From an uncultured Desulfovibrio sp. (GTDB taxonomy: Bacteria > Desulfobacterota > Desulfovibrionia > Desulfovibrionales > Desulfovibrionaceae): 63,566 nt of DNA. How positions within the stretch are numbered: the stretch's first letter is position 1; each line of letters begins with the position of its first letter. The notes below the pieces were generated by a model. That model did no database searches. It was not told the origin of the DNA and saw nothing but the letters and a program-made list of their open reading frames with translations. The DNA lies in assembly GCA_934546745.1 (NCBI GenBank), contig CAKTDV010000018.1, positions 1 to 63,566 of the forward strand, in the 5' to 3' direction. This document shows, piece after piece, positions 34,182-43,039 of this stretch. The translations under genes and the position numbers were made by a program.

Positions 34182-35654
34182 ATGCAAGACAAAGCCAAAT
34201 CGGGGCTGGCGCAGCGCATGGCGTTGCGTCAGGTTCAGAGGAGCATGGGCAAGGAACAGGGCGATCAGGCCATGCAGCAGCATGGGGAGGCCGTCCGGGA
34301 TTATTTGAGCGGCAACGGGCACATCATCTGCATATGTGGGGATGTACGGCTGCATAATCTGCTGCGCTCCACGCTGTGCCAGTCGTTGGGCTTTCCCCAG
34401 TCCGTGCTGAGTCTGGCGCAGGACGCGGACAACCTTGTGCGCCTGGCGCGTGGCAAATGCGTGGATAACGCCGCGCCCCTGCTGTTCTGCGATCTCAATG
34501 TCAACGGGCACGATATGAGCTATGCGATCCGCCTGCTGAAAAACGGCTTTCCCGAACTGCGCATCGCCATGCTGAGCGCGGAAACCAACGAAGGCCGCAT
34601 CGCCATGCTGCAGGAAGCCGGCGCGTGCCAGTGCTTTCCTCGCCCCACGGCAAGTCAGGAGCTTCTGGAGCGGATCGCGTCGTGTATCTCCGCCTACGGC
34701 AAGATCGACCGCATGCTGGACTGGGCGCGCACCCTGCTTGAGCAGGGCGAGCATCTCAACGCCCTCCAGGTGTGCAAGAAAGCGCTGGACGCCAAGGGCA
34801 ACTCCACGGCCGTGCTCCTGACCATCGGCGATGTCTTCCGCGCCATGGGACAGCTGGAGAAGGCCTGCGAAGCCTACGAGAACGCCAGCCGGGGATCGAG
34901 CACCAACTTGGAGCCCCTGCGGCGGCTGGCGGACGTCTACGGCGATTTGAACAATCCCCGCAAGCGTCTCGCCTGTCTGGAGCGTCTCGACCAGCTGGCC
35001 CCCTTCAGCGTGGAGCGCAAGCTGACCATCGGCGGTATCTATGTGGCGCTCAACGATATGGAGCAGGCGCGCAAGTGCTTCAATCAGGGCCTTGAGCTTG
35101 CCGGGCGCGAGGCCATGGCCCAGGTGGGCGCCGTGGCGTTCCGCGTGGCCGACGCCGTGGCGGAGAGCGATCCGGAAATGGCCATCGCTTACTGGCGCAA
35201 GGGGCTTGACGCCAAGCGCGGTATGCTCAGCCCCGACGATCTGCAGGTGGTCAACCGTCTTGGCATGAGCCTGCGCCGCGAAGGCCGCTGGCAGGAAGCC
35301 TGCGAGGAATACCGCAAGGCCCTGCAGGCGGTGCCCGACAACGGCGCGCTTTACTACAATATGGCCATGGCCTTTATGGACGGCAAGGATACGGAGGCCG
35401 CCCGCACGGCGGTGCTCAAGGCCCTGAGCCTGAATCCCGGCCTGCCGCGCAAGTCCGCCGGAGCGGCCTACAATATGGCCGTCGTCTTTGCGGAAGTGAA
35501 AGACGACATGCACGCCTTGCCCCTGCTGCGGGTGGCACTGGAACTGGATCCCGACAATACCCAGGCCCAGGCCCTGCTGGACAGACTTTCCAGGGAACAG
35601 GGGCGGGACGCCCAGGAGCCGGCGGCCGATCCCGCCGGTGGGGGCGACGCCTGA
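34182..35654 (+). CDS. Receiver-like plus TPR protein
   Basis: The 490-residue protein has an N-terminal response-regulator-like domain (about 45-170; FCDLNVNG holds the likely acceptor Asp, MLSAETNEG the next strand) and about seven TPR units (about 175-480), for example VLLTIGDVFRAMGQLEKACEAYENA. It has no output DNA-binding domain, so it probably acts through protein contacts. GGAGG lies 5 nt before the ATG. No kinase lies next to it. A related layout is common in deltaproteobacteria. Confidence 0.75.
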   Translation: MQDKAKSGLAQRMALRQVQRSMGKEQGDQAMQQHGEAVRDYLSGNGHIICICGDVRLHNLLRSTLCQSLGFPQSVLSLAQDADNLVRLARGKCVDNAAPLLFCDLNVNGHDMSYAIRLLKNGFPELRIAMLSAETNEGRIAMLQEAGACQCFPRPTASQELLERIASCISAYGKIDRMLDWARTLLEQGEHLNALQVCKKALDAKGNSTAVLLTIGDVFRAMGQLEKACEAYENASRGSSTNLEPLRRLADVYGDLNNPRKRLACLERLDQLAPFSVERKLTIGGIYVALNDMEQARKCFNQGLELAGREAMAQVGAVAFRVADAVAESDPEMAIAYWRKGLDAKRGMLSPDDLQVVNRLGMSLRREGRWQEACEEYRKALQAVPDNGALYYNMAMAFMDGKDTEAARTAVLKALSLNPGLPRKSAGAAYNMAVVFAEVKDDMHALPLLRVALELDPDNTQAQALLDRLSREQGRDAQEPAADPAGGGDA

Positions 35655-35708
35655 CGGTGGGGGCGGCGCGCTTGCCGGAGTGTGAATCGTTCCGGCGCTC
35701 CGCGCCTC

Positions 35709-35737
35709 TTGACGGGGCACTGTGCGGCGTGTATCCT
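35709..35737 (+). promoter_or_regulatory. Promoter of rpmH
   Basis: TTGACG (35709-35714) and TATCCT (35732-35737) are 17 bp apart. The leader that follows holds a CTCTCCCTTCAGAGGGAG hairpin and a GC-rich hairpin (CCCCGCC near 35793 pairing with GGCGGGG near 35830). Confidence 0.7.
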
Positions 35738-35861
35738 GCGGCCTCCTGGAAGAGTTCCCTCTCCCTTCAGAGGGAGATCTCTCCACACGATCCCCGCCCC
35801 CGGACGGCGTTGTCCTCCGGCGGCGGGGTCGGTTGTGGCCTGAAACATCAAGGAGAGCATC

Positions 35862-35996
35862 ATGAAAAGAACGTATCAGCCCAGCAAGATCAGACGGGCC
35901 CGCACGCACGGCTTCCGCGCGCGCATGGCAACGCCCAGCGGCCGCGCCGTGCTGCGCCGCCGCCGCGCCAAGGGCCGCAAGCGCCTGAGCGCCTGA
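35862..35996 (+). CDS. rpmH: 50S ribosomal protein L34
   Basis: The 44-residue protein is MKRTYQPSKIRRARTHGFRA and onward to RKRLSA, a textbook L34 of normal length. It has AAGGAGAG before the ATG. It is followed two bases later by rnpA, the usual pairing. dnaA, often the upstream neighbour, is absent here. Confidence 0.98.
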   Translation: MKRTYQPSKIRRARTHGFRARMATPSGRAVLRRRRAKGRKRLSA

Positions 35997-35998
35997 TT

Positions 35999-36412
35999 GT
36001 GGAAAGAGGTCCGTTGCCGCATCCCCCCGCGGGCGAAGACAGCCCGCGCCGCACATGGCCGCGGGCGTACCGCATTGTCAGGCGCGTCGTCTATACGGCC
36101 TGCTACGAGGCGGGACGGCGTTTCCACACGGAGCATTTTCTTGTGTTCGTCCGCTACGGGCGGGGCGACGGCCCCGCCCTGGCGCGTCTGGGAGCGGCCG
36201 TTTCCCGCAAGGCCGGCAACGCCGTCCAGCGCAACAGGATAAAACGTCTGCTGCGAGAATTTTTCCGGCATCATGTCCGCCGTCTTCCCCAGGGGACGGA
36301 TATTGTCGTCGTCGCCAGAAAACAGGCCGGAGAGGCCGCGTTGCGCCAGGCCGACGTGAACCGGCAGTTGGGCGCGGTCCTGCGGCGGATACTGAAAGAC
36401 GCTCCCGCCTGA
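35999..36412 (+). CDS. rnpA: Ribonuclease P protein component
   Basis: RnpA helps the RNase P ribozyme cut pre-tRNA leaders. The 137-residue product has LGAAVSRKAGNAVQRNRIKRLLREFF, containing the RNR motif (NRIKR), and the DIVVVARK strand. The start is uncertain: I use GTG 35999, two bases after rpmH; a TTG at 36014 has a better-placed AGAGG. The first 20 residues are not conserved. Confidence 0.9.
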   Translation: MERGPLPHPPAGEDSPRRTWPRAYRIVRRVVYTACYEAGRRFHTEHFLVFVRYGRGDGPALARLGAAVSRKAGNAVQRNRIKRLLREFFRHHVRRLPQGTDIVVVARKQAGEAALRQADVNRQLGAVLRRILKDAPA

Positions 36413-36551
36413 AGGCGATGTCCGCGCGTTCCCGGCGAACCGCGACCCGGAGAACGTTCCGGCATGTTCCGCGCGGGCCTTTCCCGGTCTCTTTTGCGCG
36501 CCCTTTTTTTGCGAGCCCTTGAAAAAACGGGGCGCGTAACGGCTTTGAGGC

Positions 36552-36806
36552 ATGAATATCATACGTCGTATCGCCATTGCGCCCATCCGCCTGTACCAGC
36601 GGTGTCTTTCGCCGCTTCTGCCGCCGGCCTGCCGCTATCTTCCCACCTGTTCAGCGTATGCCGCCGAAGCCATTGCCGTGCACGGCGTCGTGCGCGGCGG
36701 CTGGCTTGCGTTCCGGCGTCTGGCCCGATGTCACCCGTGGGGGGGATCGGGCTATGATCCCGTTCCGCCGCCAGCGCGGCGCAGCCCGTCCACGTCCGAG
36801 GAGTAA
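36552..36806 (+). CDS. yidD: Membrane protein insertion efficiency factor YidD
   Basis: The 84-residue protein contains IRLYQRCLSPLLPPACRYLPTCSAYA, the YidD signature with three conserved Cys, and RCHPWGGSGYDPVP near the end. It is a small amphipathic inner-membrane protein that helps YidC-dependent insertion. It lies between rnpA and yidC as in most bacteria, 8 bp before yidC. Confidence 0.95.
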   Translation: MNIIRRIAIAPIRLYQRCLSPLLPPACRYLPTCSAYAAEAIAVHGVVRGGWLAFRRLARCHPWGGSGYDPVPPPARRSPSTSEE

Positions 36807-36814
36807 CCGCCCCC

Positions 36815-38461
36815 ATGCAAGACAGTAAAAATCTCGTTATCGCCATCGTCCTCTGCCTGCTGCTGCTGGCTGGCTGGAGTTTTCTTTCGGAGCGCATGGG
36901 CTGGGTTTCCAAGCCCGATCCGGCAGCCGTCGCGCAACAGCGGGAGCGGGCCCCCCAGGAGGCCGAAGCCGCGAAGGCCGCCAAAACGCCTTCCGCCACC
37001 CTGCCCGACGGCAGGCCCCTGCCCGTGTTCACGCCCGCGCCGGGGCGCGAAGTCACCGTCAGAACGCCGCTGTACACGGCGGTGTTCCACACCGGCGGCG
37101 GGATAGTGCGCTCCTTTTCCCTGACGCGCTATCAGACAGGCGTGGAAGCCGGGTCTCCGGCCATCGAGATGGTGGACGCCGCCACGGCGGCCTTTTCGCC
37201 GCTGGGGCTGGTGGTCAACAGGCAGCCGTCCTGGAGCAATGGCGTCTGGTCCTATGAGGGAGGCGACAGCTACGACGTGACGGAAGGCGCGCCCGTGACC
37301 CTGACCTTTACGGGCGAGGTGGACAAGGTGCGCGTGGTTCGCGAGCTGACCTTCAGCGCCGATACCTATCTTGTGAGGGAGCGTGTGCGGCTGGCCACGC
37401 CGGAAGAGCGCTCCCGCAGTGTGCGCCTGGAGTTCACCGTGGCCGCCGACAGCCGTTTCGCCGCGGGCGGCAACTACGACGCCATGCGCGTCGCCTGGGA
37501 CAACGACGGCTCCCTGGCGGAGGAGTCTTCCGCGGAAAAGCTCGCCGCCGTGGTGACGCAGCGCGGCCGCATTTTCTGGGCGGGTCCCACCAGCACCTAT
37601 TTTCTCATGGCCGTCATGCCCGCCGTGAGCGACAATGTGGGTCTGCGCGCCTGGACGCAGGAAGGCGTGTTCCGCGCCTCGCTGGAACCACGGGAAATCG
37701 TCGTGGAGCCAGGCCGGGAAGCCGTGTGCGAGGTCTCCTACTGGATCGGCCCCAAGGAGCGCGATCGCCTGCTGGCCGTAGACGGGGAGCTGGCCAAGAG
37801 CGTGGATCTCGGCATGTTCAGTCTCATCGGAAAGGGACTGCTCTGGCTGCTGGAAAAATTCCACGGCTTTACCGGCAACTGGGGTGTCGCCATTGTTCTG
37901 CTGACCGTCCTCATCAAGGCCGTCTTCTGGCCCCTGACCGCCAAGAGCTACGCCTCCATGGAGCAGATGCGGCGTCTCAAGCCGCAGATGGATGAAATCC
38001 GTGAGCGCTGCAAGGACGACAAGCAGGCCATGAACCGGGAGGTCATGGCCCTGTACAAGACCTACGGCGTCAACCCCGCCAGCGGCTGCGTCCCGCTCCT
38101 GATTCAGCTGCCTGTCTTCTTCGGCCTCTATCAGGCGCTGCTGACCTCCATCGAGCTGCGGCACGCCAGCTTCATCACCTGTCTGCCGGGGACGGATCTG
38201 CTCTGGCTGGCCGACCTGTCCGCCAAGGACCCCTACTATATCACGCCCATCGTCATGGGTGCGACCATGTTCATCCAGCAGCGCTTCAATCCGCCCGCCT
38301 CCGATCCGACCCAGCAGAAGATCATGATGGCGCTGCCCGTTGTCTTTACCGTCCTCTTCCTGGGCTTCCCCTCCGGCCTTGTTGTCTACTGGCTGGTCAA
38401 CAATGTCCTGTCCATTCTGCAACAGTGGATGATGTCGCGCAAACAACGGCTCGACAGGTAG
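36815..38461 (+). CDS. yidC: Membrane protein insertase YidC
   Basis: The 548-residue protein has the Gram-negative layout: first helix (LVIAIVLCLLLLAGWSFL), a large periplasmic beta domain (about 60-335), and the conserved C-terminal five-helix core with GNWGVAIVLLTVLIKAVFWPLT, the KDDKQAMNREVMALYKTYGVNP coiled segment and FGLYQALLTSIELRHA. It inserts membrane proteins alone or with Sec. It is cotranscribed with yidD and followed by jag. Confidence 0.97.
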   Translation: MQDSKNLVIAIVLCLLLLAGWSFLSERMGWVSKPDPAAVAQQRERAPQEAEAAKAAKTPSATLPDGRPLPVFTPAPGREVTVRTPLYTAVFHTGGGIVRSFSLTRYQTGVEAGSPAIEMVDAATAAFSPLGLVVNRQPSWSNGVWSYEGGDSYDVTEGAPVTLTFTGEVDKVRVVRELTFSADTYLVRERVRLATPEERSRSVRLEFTVAADSRFAAGGNYDAMRVAWDNDGSLAEESSAEKLAAVVTQRGRIFWAGPTSTYFLMAVMPAVSDNVGLRAWTQEGVFRASLEPREIVVEPGREAVCEVSYWIGPKERDRLLAVDGELAKSVDLGMFSLIGKGLLWLLEKFHGFTGNWGVAIVLLTVLIKAVFWPLTAKSYASMEQMRRLKPQMDEIRERCKDDKQAMNREVMALYKTYGVNPASGCVPLLIQLPVFFGLYQALLTSIELRHASFITCLPGTDLLWLADLSAKDPYYITPIVMGATMFIQQRFNPPASDPTQQKIMMALPVVFTVLFLGFPSGLVVYWLVNNVLSILQQWMMSRKQRLDR

Positions 38462-38499
38462 GGCTGGTGTTTTTGAGGGTTGTCCATTGCAAAAGCGAC

Positions 38500-38560
38500 G
38501 GCGTCCGCGCGCGGCGGGAAAAACGCGGTTTTTCCCTGTGTCCGGGCGCGGGCGGTCGCC
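38500..38560 (+). repeat. Palindromic intergenic repeat, yidC-jag gap
   Basis: GGGAAAAAC (38516-38524) and GTTTTTCCC (38528-38536) form a perfect hairpin around GCG, flanked by a GC-rich conserved tail (CCGGGCGCGGGC). The same unit, in the same orientation, lies at 58565-58625. Two near-copies of CGCCACGTGAAACCGCTC follow (about 38588 and 38630). Confidence 0.65.
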
Positions 38561-38713
38561 CGTGCGTCCGCCGGAGCGGTTCGCGTTCGCCACGTGAAAC
38601 CGCTCCCGCTTTTGCCCGGGCGGCCGCGTCCGCCACGCGAAACCGCTCTGATCGCCCGCGATGTCTGCTCAACCGGCCGGAGACGCCGTCGTTTCCGGCG
38701 AGAGGATTTGCGC

Positions 38714-39817
38714 ATGGAAGGTTTCAAGGAATTTGAGGGAAAGAGCCTCGACGCGGCCATTCAGGATGCGTGCGATTACTACAATGCCGTCCGCGAAAAA
38801 CTGGAAATAGAGATCTTGCAAGACGCCAAATCCGGTATTTTCGGTCTTGTGGGCGCGCGCAAGGCCAGAATCCGGGCACGGCGCGCCGCCTTGCGGGAAG
38901 CGCTGGCTTCGGCGCTGGGCAGGGGGGGACGCCGCGCCGAAGGCGCGGAAACCCGGACGGAAGATCCCGCGGAGGCGCGGCCGTCGGAACGGACGGAAAC
39001 ACCGGCAAAAGAACGGCTGAAAGGGCGCGCGGAAGAGCGAAACCCCTCCCTGGCCGGACGGAACCGTCCGCGCCGTCCTGAAGGTGAAACAGAGGAAATT
39101 CGCAGCCAGCGCGCGCCGCGCAAGGCCGCGCCGCCCGTTGCCGGAAAAGCGCCCGCGTCGCCTCTGACGCCGCCCGGCATACCTCCCGGCGTACCGCCCA
39201 CGCGAGAGGCTGTCGCGCCGGACACCGCCCCTCTCCCCGTCATGCCCGCGACAGAGGATCCGGCAGCGACGGAACCCCTCTCAGCGTCCGGCGGCTGTCC
39301 GGCGGCGGTGGATTCCGAACGCCTGGAGGCGCTGGCCGTGGAGGCCGTGGGGCGGCTCGTCCGGCCCATTGCCGGCGAGGGGGTGACACTGTGCGCCGAA
39401 GCCCTGGACGGCCGTGTGCGCGTCGCCATTGAGGGGGCGGACGACTCCGGCCTGCTCATCGGCCGGGAAGGCCAGACGCTGGCCGCCCTGCAATATCTTG
39501 CCTCCCGCATTGTTTCCCGCGCCGTCAACGCCGCCGTGCGCGTACAGCTGGATGCCGGCAGCTACCGGCTGCGCCAGGACGAGAAACTGCGGGAAATCGC
39601 CCTTGCGCTGGCCGATCGCGTCCGCCAGACGGGCCGCTCCTTCTCCACCCGTCCCCTGAGTTCCTACCATCGCCGTATTGTCCATCTGGCCCTGCAGGAC
39701 GCGCCGGACGTGCAGACGCGCAGCACGGGCGAGGGGCCGCTCAAGCGGGTGACCGTCTTCCGCCGCCGTTCCGGCGGACAGGACGCCGGCCAGGGAGCCG
39801 GGCGGGAGCGGAACTGA
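38714..39817 (+). CDS. jag: Jag/KhpB RNA-binding protein
   Basis: The 367-residue protein has a Jag_N domain (1-55; FEGKSLDAAIQDACDYYN and GIFGLVGARKARIRAR), a long disordered Arg/Glu/Pro/Ala linker (about 57-205), a KH domain with LLIGREGQTLAALQYL, and a C-terminal R3H domain (about 305-350; RPLSSYHRRIVHLAL). Jag/KhpB binds RNA and often pairs with KhpA, which is encoded at 62375. I use ATG 38714, with GAGAGGA upstream. The stop overlaps mnmE by one base. Confidence 0.92.
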   Translation: MEGFKEFEGKSLDAAIQDACDYYNAVREKLEIEILQDAKSGIFGLVGARKARIRARRAALREALASALGRGGRRAEGAETRTEDPAEARPSERTETPAKERLKGRAEERNPSLAGRNRPRRPEGETEEIRSQRAPRKAAPPVAGKAPASPLTPPGIPPGVPPTREAVAPDTAPLPVMPATEDPAATEPLSASGGCPAAVDSERLEALAVEAVGRLVRPIAGEGVTLCAEALDGRVRVAIEGADDSGLLIGREGQTLAALQYLASRIVSRAVNAAVRVQLDAGSYRLRQDEKLREIALALADRVRQTGRSFSTRPLSSYHRRIVHLALQDAPDVQTRSTGEGPLKRVTVFRRRSGGQDAGQGAGRERN

Positions 39818-41211
39818 TGCGGGACACCATCGCGGCCATCGCCACGCCGCGCGGCGCGGGCGGCATAGGCATCGTCCGCATTTCCGGCCCGGACGCCCTC
39901 CGGGTGCTGGAGGCGGTGTTCCGTCCGGCGTCCGGAGCGGCCTCATTCCGTCCCTGGGTGCTGCATCATGGCGTGGTGCATGACGGCGGCGGCCCGCTGG
40001 ACGACGTTCTTGCCGTGTTCATGCCGGGGCCGCGCACCTTTACCGGGGAAGACGTGGCGGAGATACAGTGCCACGGCGGCGTTTTTCTGATACAGGCCGT
40101 GCTGGAAGCCGTCCTCCGCAAGGGCGCGCGTCCCGCAGCGCGCGGCGAGTTCAGCCGGCGCGCCTATCTGAACGGCCGCATGGATCTCAGCCAGGCGGAA
40201 GCCGTCGCCGAACTCGTCGCCGCGCCTTCGCGCGAGGCGGCGCGCTATGGCCTGCGGCGTCTGGAAGGCGCGCTGGGCCGCCGTGTGGCCGCCCTGCGGG
40301 AGCGTCTGGACGAGGCGCGCGCGGGGATGTGCCTTGCCATCGACTTTCCCGGCGACGAGGTGGAGTGTCTTCCTCCCGAAGCTTTTGCCGCCCTTGTTGA
40401 GGAGGTTTCCAACGGCATTGTCTCGCTGCTGGCGGGGCACCGCCGCGCCGCGCTCATGGAGGACGGCGCGTCCGTGGTTCTGGCCGGGGGCGTCAACGCC
40501 GGCAAGTCCAGCCTGCTGAACGCGCTGCTGGGGCACAGCCGTGCGCTGGTGACGGATATCCCCGGCACCACGCGGGATTTTCTGGAGGAGGTCGTGCGGG
40601 TGAACGGCCTGCCGGTGCGTCTTGCGGATACGGCTGGGCTGCGCGAGGGCGGTGGCGAGGTGGAACGCCTCGGCATGGAGCGGAGCCGGGAAAAAGTGGC
40701 ACAGGCCGACGCCGTCCTCATTCTGCTGGATGGCGGCGCGCTGGGCGAGGCGGGCGCGGCGTCGGCCGTCTGTCCGGATGCCGCGGCCGCCGAGGCGCTG
40801 GCGCTGGCGGGCGATCTGCCGGTGCTGCTGGTCTGGAACAAGATGGATTTGTGCCGTCCGGCCTGTTTTCCCCCCGTCTGGGCGGGGGATCGCCCCTGCG
40901 CCATGATCAGCGCGCTCACGGGCGAAGGTGTGGACGAACTGGCCGAAGCGCTCCATGCGCTGCTGCTGCGGGACGCGGCGGCCCGCCCTCCGGAGGACGG
41001 CCTTGCCCCCAATGCCCGGCAGGCGCTGGAGCTGGAGCGGGCCCTTGAGGAAATAACCGCTCTCCTGGGTGACATTCGGGTGGGACGGAGTTATGATTGC
41101 CTGTCCGTCCGTCTGGATACGGCGGCGGCGCATCTGGCGGACGTGACGGGCGAGGACACGCCCGAAGAGGTGCTGAACAGGGTTTTTTCGTCGTTCTGCA
41201 TTGGCAAGTAG
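39817..41211 (+). CDS. mnmE: tRNA uridine-5-carboxymethylaminomethyl GTPase MnmE
   Basis: MnmE, with MnmG, modifies wobble uridine 34. The 464-residue protein starts DTIAAIATPRGAGGIGIVRI and has G1 GGVNAGKSSLLNALLG, the IPGTTRD switch, G3 DTAGLR, G4 NKMD and the C-terminal CIGK with the Cys of the active site. All motifs are intact and the length is normal. The start overlaps the jag stop (TGATG). Confidence 0.97.
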   Translation: MRDTIAAIATPRGAGGIGIVRISGPDALRVLEAVFRPASGAASFRPWVLHHGVVHDGGGPLDDVLAVFMPGPRTFTGEDVAEIQCHGGVFLIQAVLEAVLRKGARPAARGEFSRRAYLNGRMDLSQAEAVAELVAAPSREAARYGLRRLEGALGRRVAALRERLDEARAGMCLAIDFPGDEVECLPPEAFAALVEEVSNGIVSLLAGHRRAALMEDGASVVLAGGVNAGKSSLLNALLGHSRALVTDIPGTTRDFLEEVVRVNGLPVRLADTAGLREGGGEVERLGMERSREKVAQADAVLILLDGGALGEAGAASAVCPDAAAAEALALAGDLPVLLVWNKMDLCRPACFPPVWAGDRPCAMISALTGEGVDELAEALHALLLRDAAARPPEDGLAPNARQALELERALEEITALLGDIRVGRSYDCLSVRLDTAAAHLADVTGEDTPEEVLNRVFSSFCIGK

Positions 41212-41276
41212 CCCCTGTTCCACCGTTTTTCCCTTTCCTTCGCGGCCGGGAGGGCCGCCCCCGAGTGGATTGCCCT

Positions 41277-41891
41277 ATGTCGGATTTGGACATCCTGCGG
41301 CGTCGCCTGAGCAGCGACGAAATCAATGCCATGCCTCTCTACCATTATGAGGGAGAGGTTCTTCTTGTGCGGACGCCGGAAGAGCTGGAGTCCGTCATGC
41401 CCCTGTTGGAACGGGAACCCATTCTCGGCTTTGATACGGAAACGCGCCCCTCCTTCCGCAAGGGGCGCGTCAACGCCCCTTCGCTGGTGCAGCTGGCCAC
41501 GGAGGAGGCCGTCGTTCTCGTGCAGCTCTCCTGGATGCCGCTGGACGAGGGGCTGGCGGCACTGCTGAGCGATCCGCTCCATGTGAAGACCGGCGTGGCC
41601 ATTGGCGACGACATGCGGGAACTGGTCAAACTGCGGCCCTTTACTCCGGCGGGTCTGGCGGACGTGGGCGTGTTCGCCAGGGAGCAGCGCCTTTCCAGTC
41701 AGGGGCTGCGCACACTGGCGGCCAATCTTTTCGGGCTGCGCATTTCCAAGGGGCCGCAGTGTTCCAACTGGAGCGCCAAGGTCCTGAGCCGGCGGCAGAT
41801 CCAGTATGCCGCCACCGACGCCTGGATCAGCCGCGCCATCTATCTGCGCATGCGGGCGCTGGGGCTCGTGCCGGGGAGTTCCGGCGCATGA
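41277..41891 (+). CDS. RNase D-like 3'-5' exonuclease
   Basis: The 204-residue protein is a single DEDDy exonuclease domain: ILGFDTETRPSF (Asp, Glu), GVAIGDDMREL (Asp) and IQYAATDAWISRAIY (Tyr, Asp). It lacks the HRDC domains of full RNase D. Substrate may be structured RNA or DNA. ATG 41277 lies about 65 bp after mnmE and overlaps the next gene by 4 bp (ATGA). Confidence 0.88.
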   Translation: MSDLDILRRRLSSDEINAMPLYHYEGEVLLVRTPEELESVMPLLEREPILGFDTETRPSFRKGRVNAPSLVQLATEEAVVLVQLSWMPLDEGLAALLSDPLHVKTGVAIGDDMRELVKLRPFTPAGLADVGVFAREQRLSSQGLRTLAANLFGLRISKGPQCSNWSAKVLSRRQIQYAATDAWISRAIYLRMRALGLVPGSSGA

Positions 41892-43039
41892 ACCGCCTCC
41901 AGCCGGGGCCGCTGGTCTTTTTTACGGGCGGGACGGCCCTGCGGGCGCTGAGCCGCCATCTTGCCGCCCATGCCGTTCCCGCGGCGCACATTGTCACGAC
42001 CTTTGATTCCGGCGGAAGCACCGCCGCGTTGCGGCGGGCCTTTGCCATGCCCGCCCCCGGCGACATCCGCCACCGTCTCGGGGCGCTGGCGGATCCCGCC
42101 GCCGTGCCGCCGCGCGTGCTGGACATCTGGGAATGGCGCGCCCCGGAGGACGGGGATCCCGCCCGCCTGCGGGAGGAGATGCGCGCTATGGGCGATGTCT
42201 GGCATCCTTTCTGGCTGGATGTGCCCGAAGCCTTTGCCGAACCCCTGCGGCGCTATTTCCGCGATTTCCTGGATCACATGCCCGCCGCCTTTGATCCCCG
42301 CGCCGCCTGCTTCGGCAATCTGGTGTTGGCGGGCGGTTTCCTGCGGCACGGCCGTCGCCTTGCCCCCATACTGGCGGCCTGTGGCCGCCTGCTTGCCGTT
42401 CGCGGTTCCGTACTGCCCGTGGTGGAGGGTGGTTTCCATCTGGCGGCGGAACTCCAGGACGGCGGCATCCGCATAGGGCAGCACCGTTTCGGATCCCCGG
42501 CGCAGCCGGTGCGCCGCCTTTTTCTCACCGTGCACGATCCCGAACATGGCCTGTGCGAGGCCACGCCCTGCCGTCCCCGTCTCGCGCCCCGGGCGGCGGC
42601 GGCCATCGAGGCCGCCGGGGTGCTCTGCTATCCCATGGGGAGCTTCTATTCCAGCGTGCTGGCCAATCTGCTGCCAGAGGGCGCGGGCAGGCGCATTGCC
42701 GCCGCGGACTGTCCCAAGATCTTCATTCCCAACAGCGGCGGCGACAGGGAATGTCCCGGCCACACCGTGGCCGGGCAGGTGGATCTGCTCCTGCGCACCC
42801 TGCGCGACGACGCCCCCGACGCCCCCCCGTCTCGTCTGCTGACGCATGTGCTGGTGGACAGTCTCCGGGGCCGCTATGACGGGCACGGGGACTGGGAAGG
42901 CCTCCGGGAACTGGGCATACGCCTTATCGACATGCCCGCCGTCATGCCCCACGAACCGCAGCGGCACGATCCCCGGGCCGTTGCCGGTGTGCTGTTGCGG
43001 TTGCGCGACGGGCGCGATCCGGAGGAACGCCATGCCTGA
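41888..43039 (+). CDS. CofD/YvcK-family protein
   Basis: The 383-residue protein has FFTGGTALRALSRHLA, IVTTFDSGGSTAALRRAF, RHRLGALAD, and FIPNSGGDRECPG, the phosphate- and nucleotide-binding loops of the CofD (2-phospho-L-lactate transferase)/YvcK family. It resembles the subgroup described with the GAK system in deltaproteobacteria, but I see no other GAK genes here. The role is unknown; a regulatory nucleotide-sugar-binding role as in YvcK is possible. It overlaps both neighbours. Confidence 0.78.
   Translation: MNRLQPGPLVFFTGGTALRALSRHLAAHAVPAAHIVTTFDSGGSTAALRRAFAMPAPGDIRHRLGALADPAAVPPRVLDIWEWRAPEDGDPARLREEMRAMGDVWHPFWLDVPEAFAEPLRRYFRDFLDHMPAAFDPRAACFGNLVLAGGFLRHGRRLAPILAACGRLLAVRGSVLPVVEGGFHLAAELQDGGIRIGQHRFGSPAQPVRRLFLTVHDPEHGLCEATPCRPRLAPRAAAAIEAAGVLCYPMGSFYSSVLANLLPEGAGRRIAAADCPKIFIPNSGGDRECPGHTVAGQVDLLLRTLRDDAPDAPPSRLLTHVLVDSLRGRYDGHGDWEGLRELGIRLIDMPAVMPHEPQRHDPRAVAGVLLRLRDGRDPEERHA

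Noticed and set aside
35655..35861. Possible replication origin near rpmH
   Set aside because: No dnaA gene and no DnaA-box TTATCCACA found in the gap; the region fits an rpmH leader.
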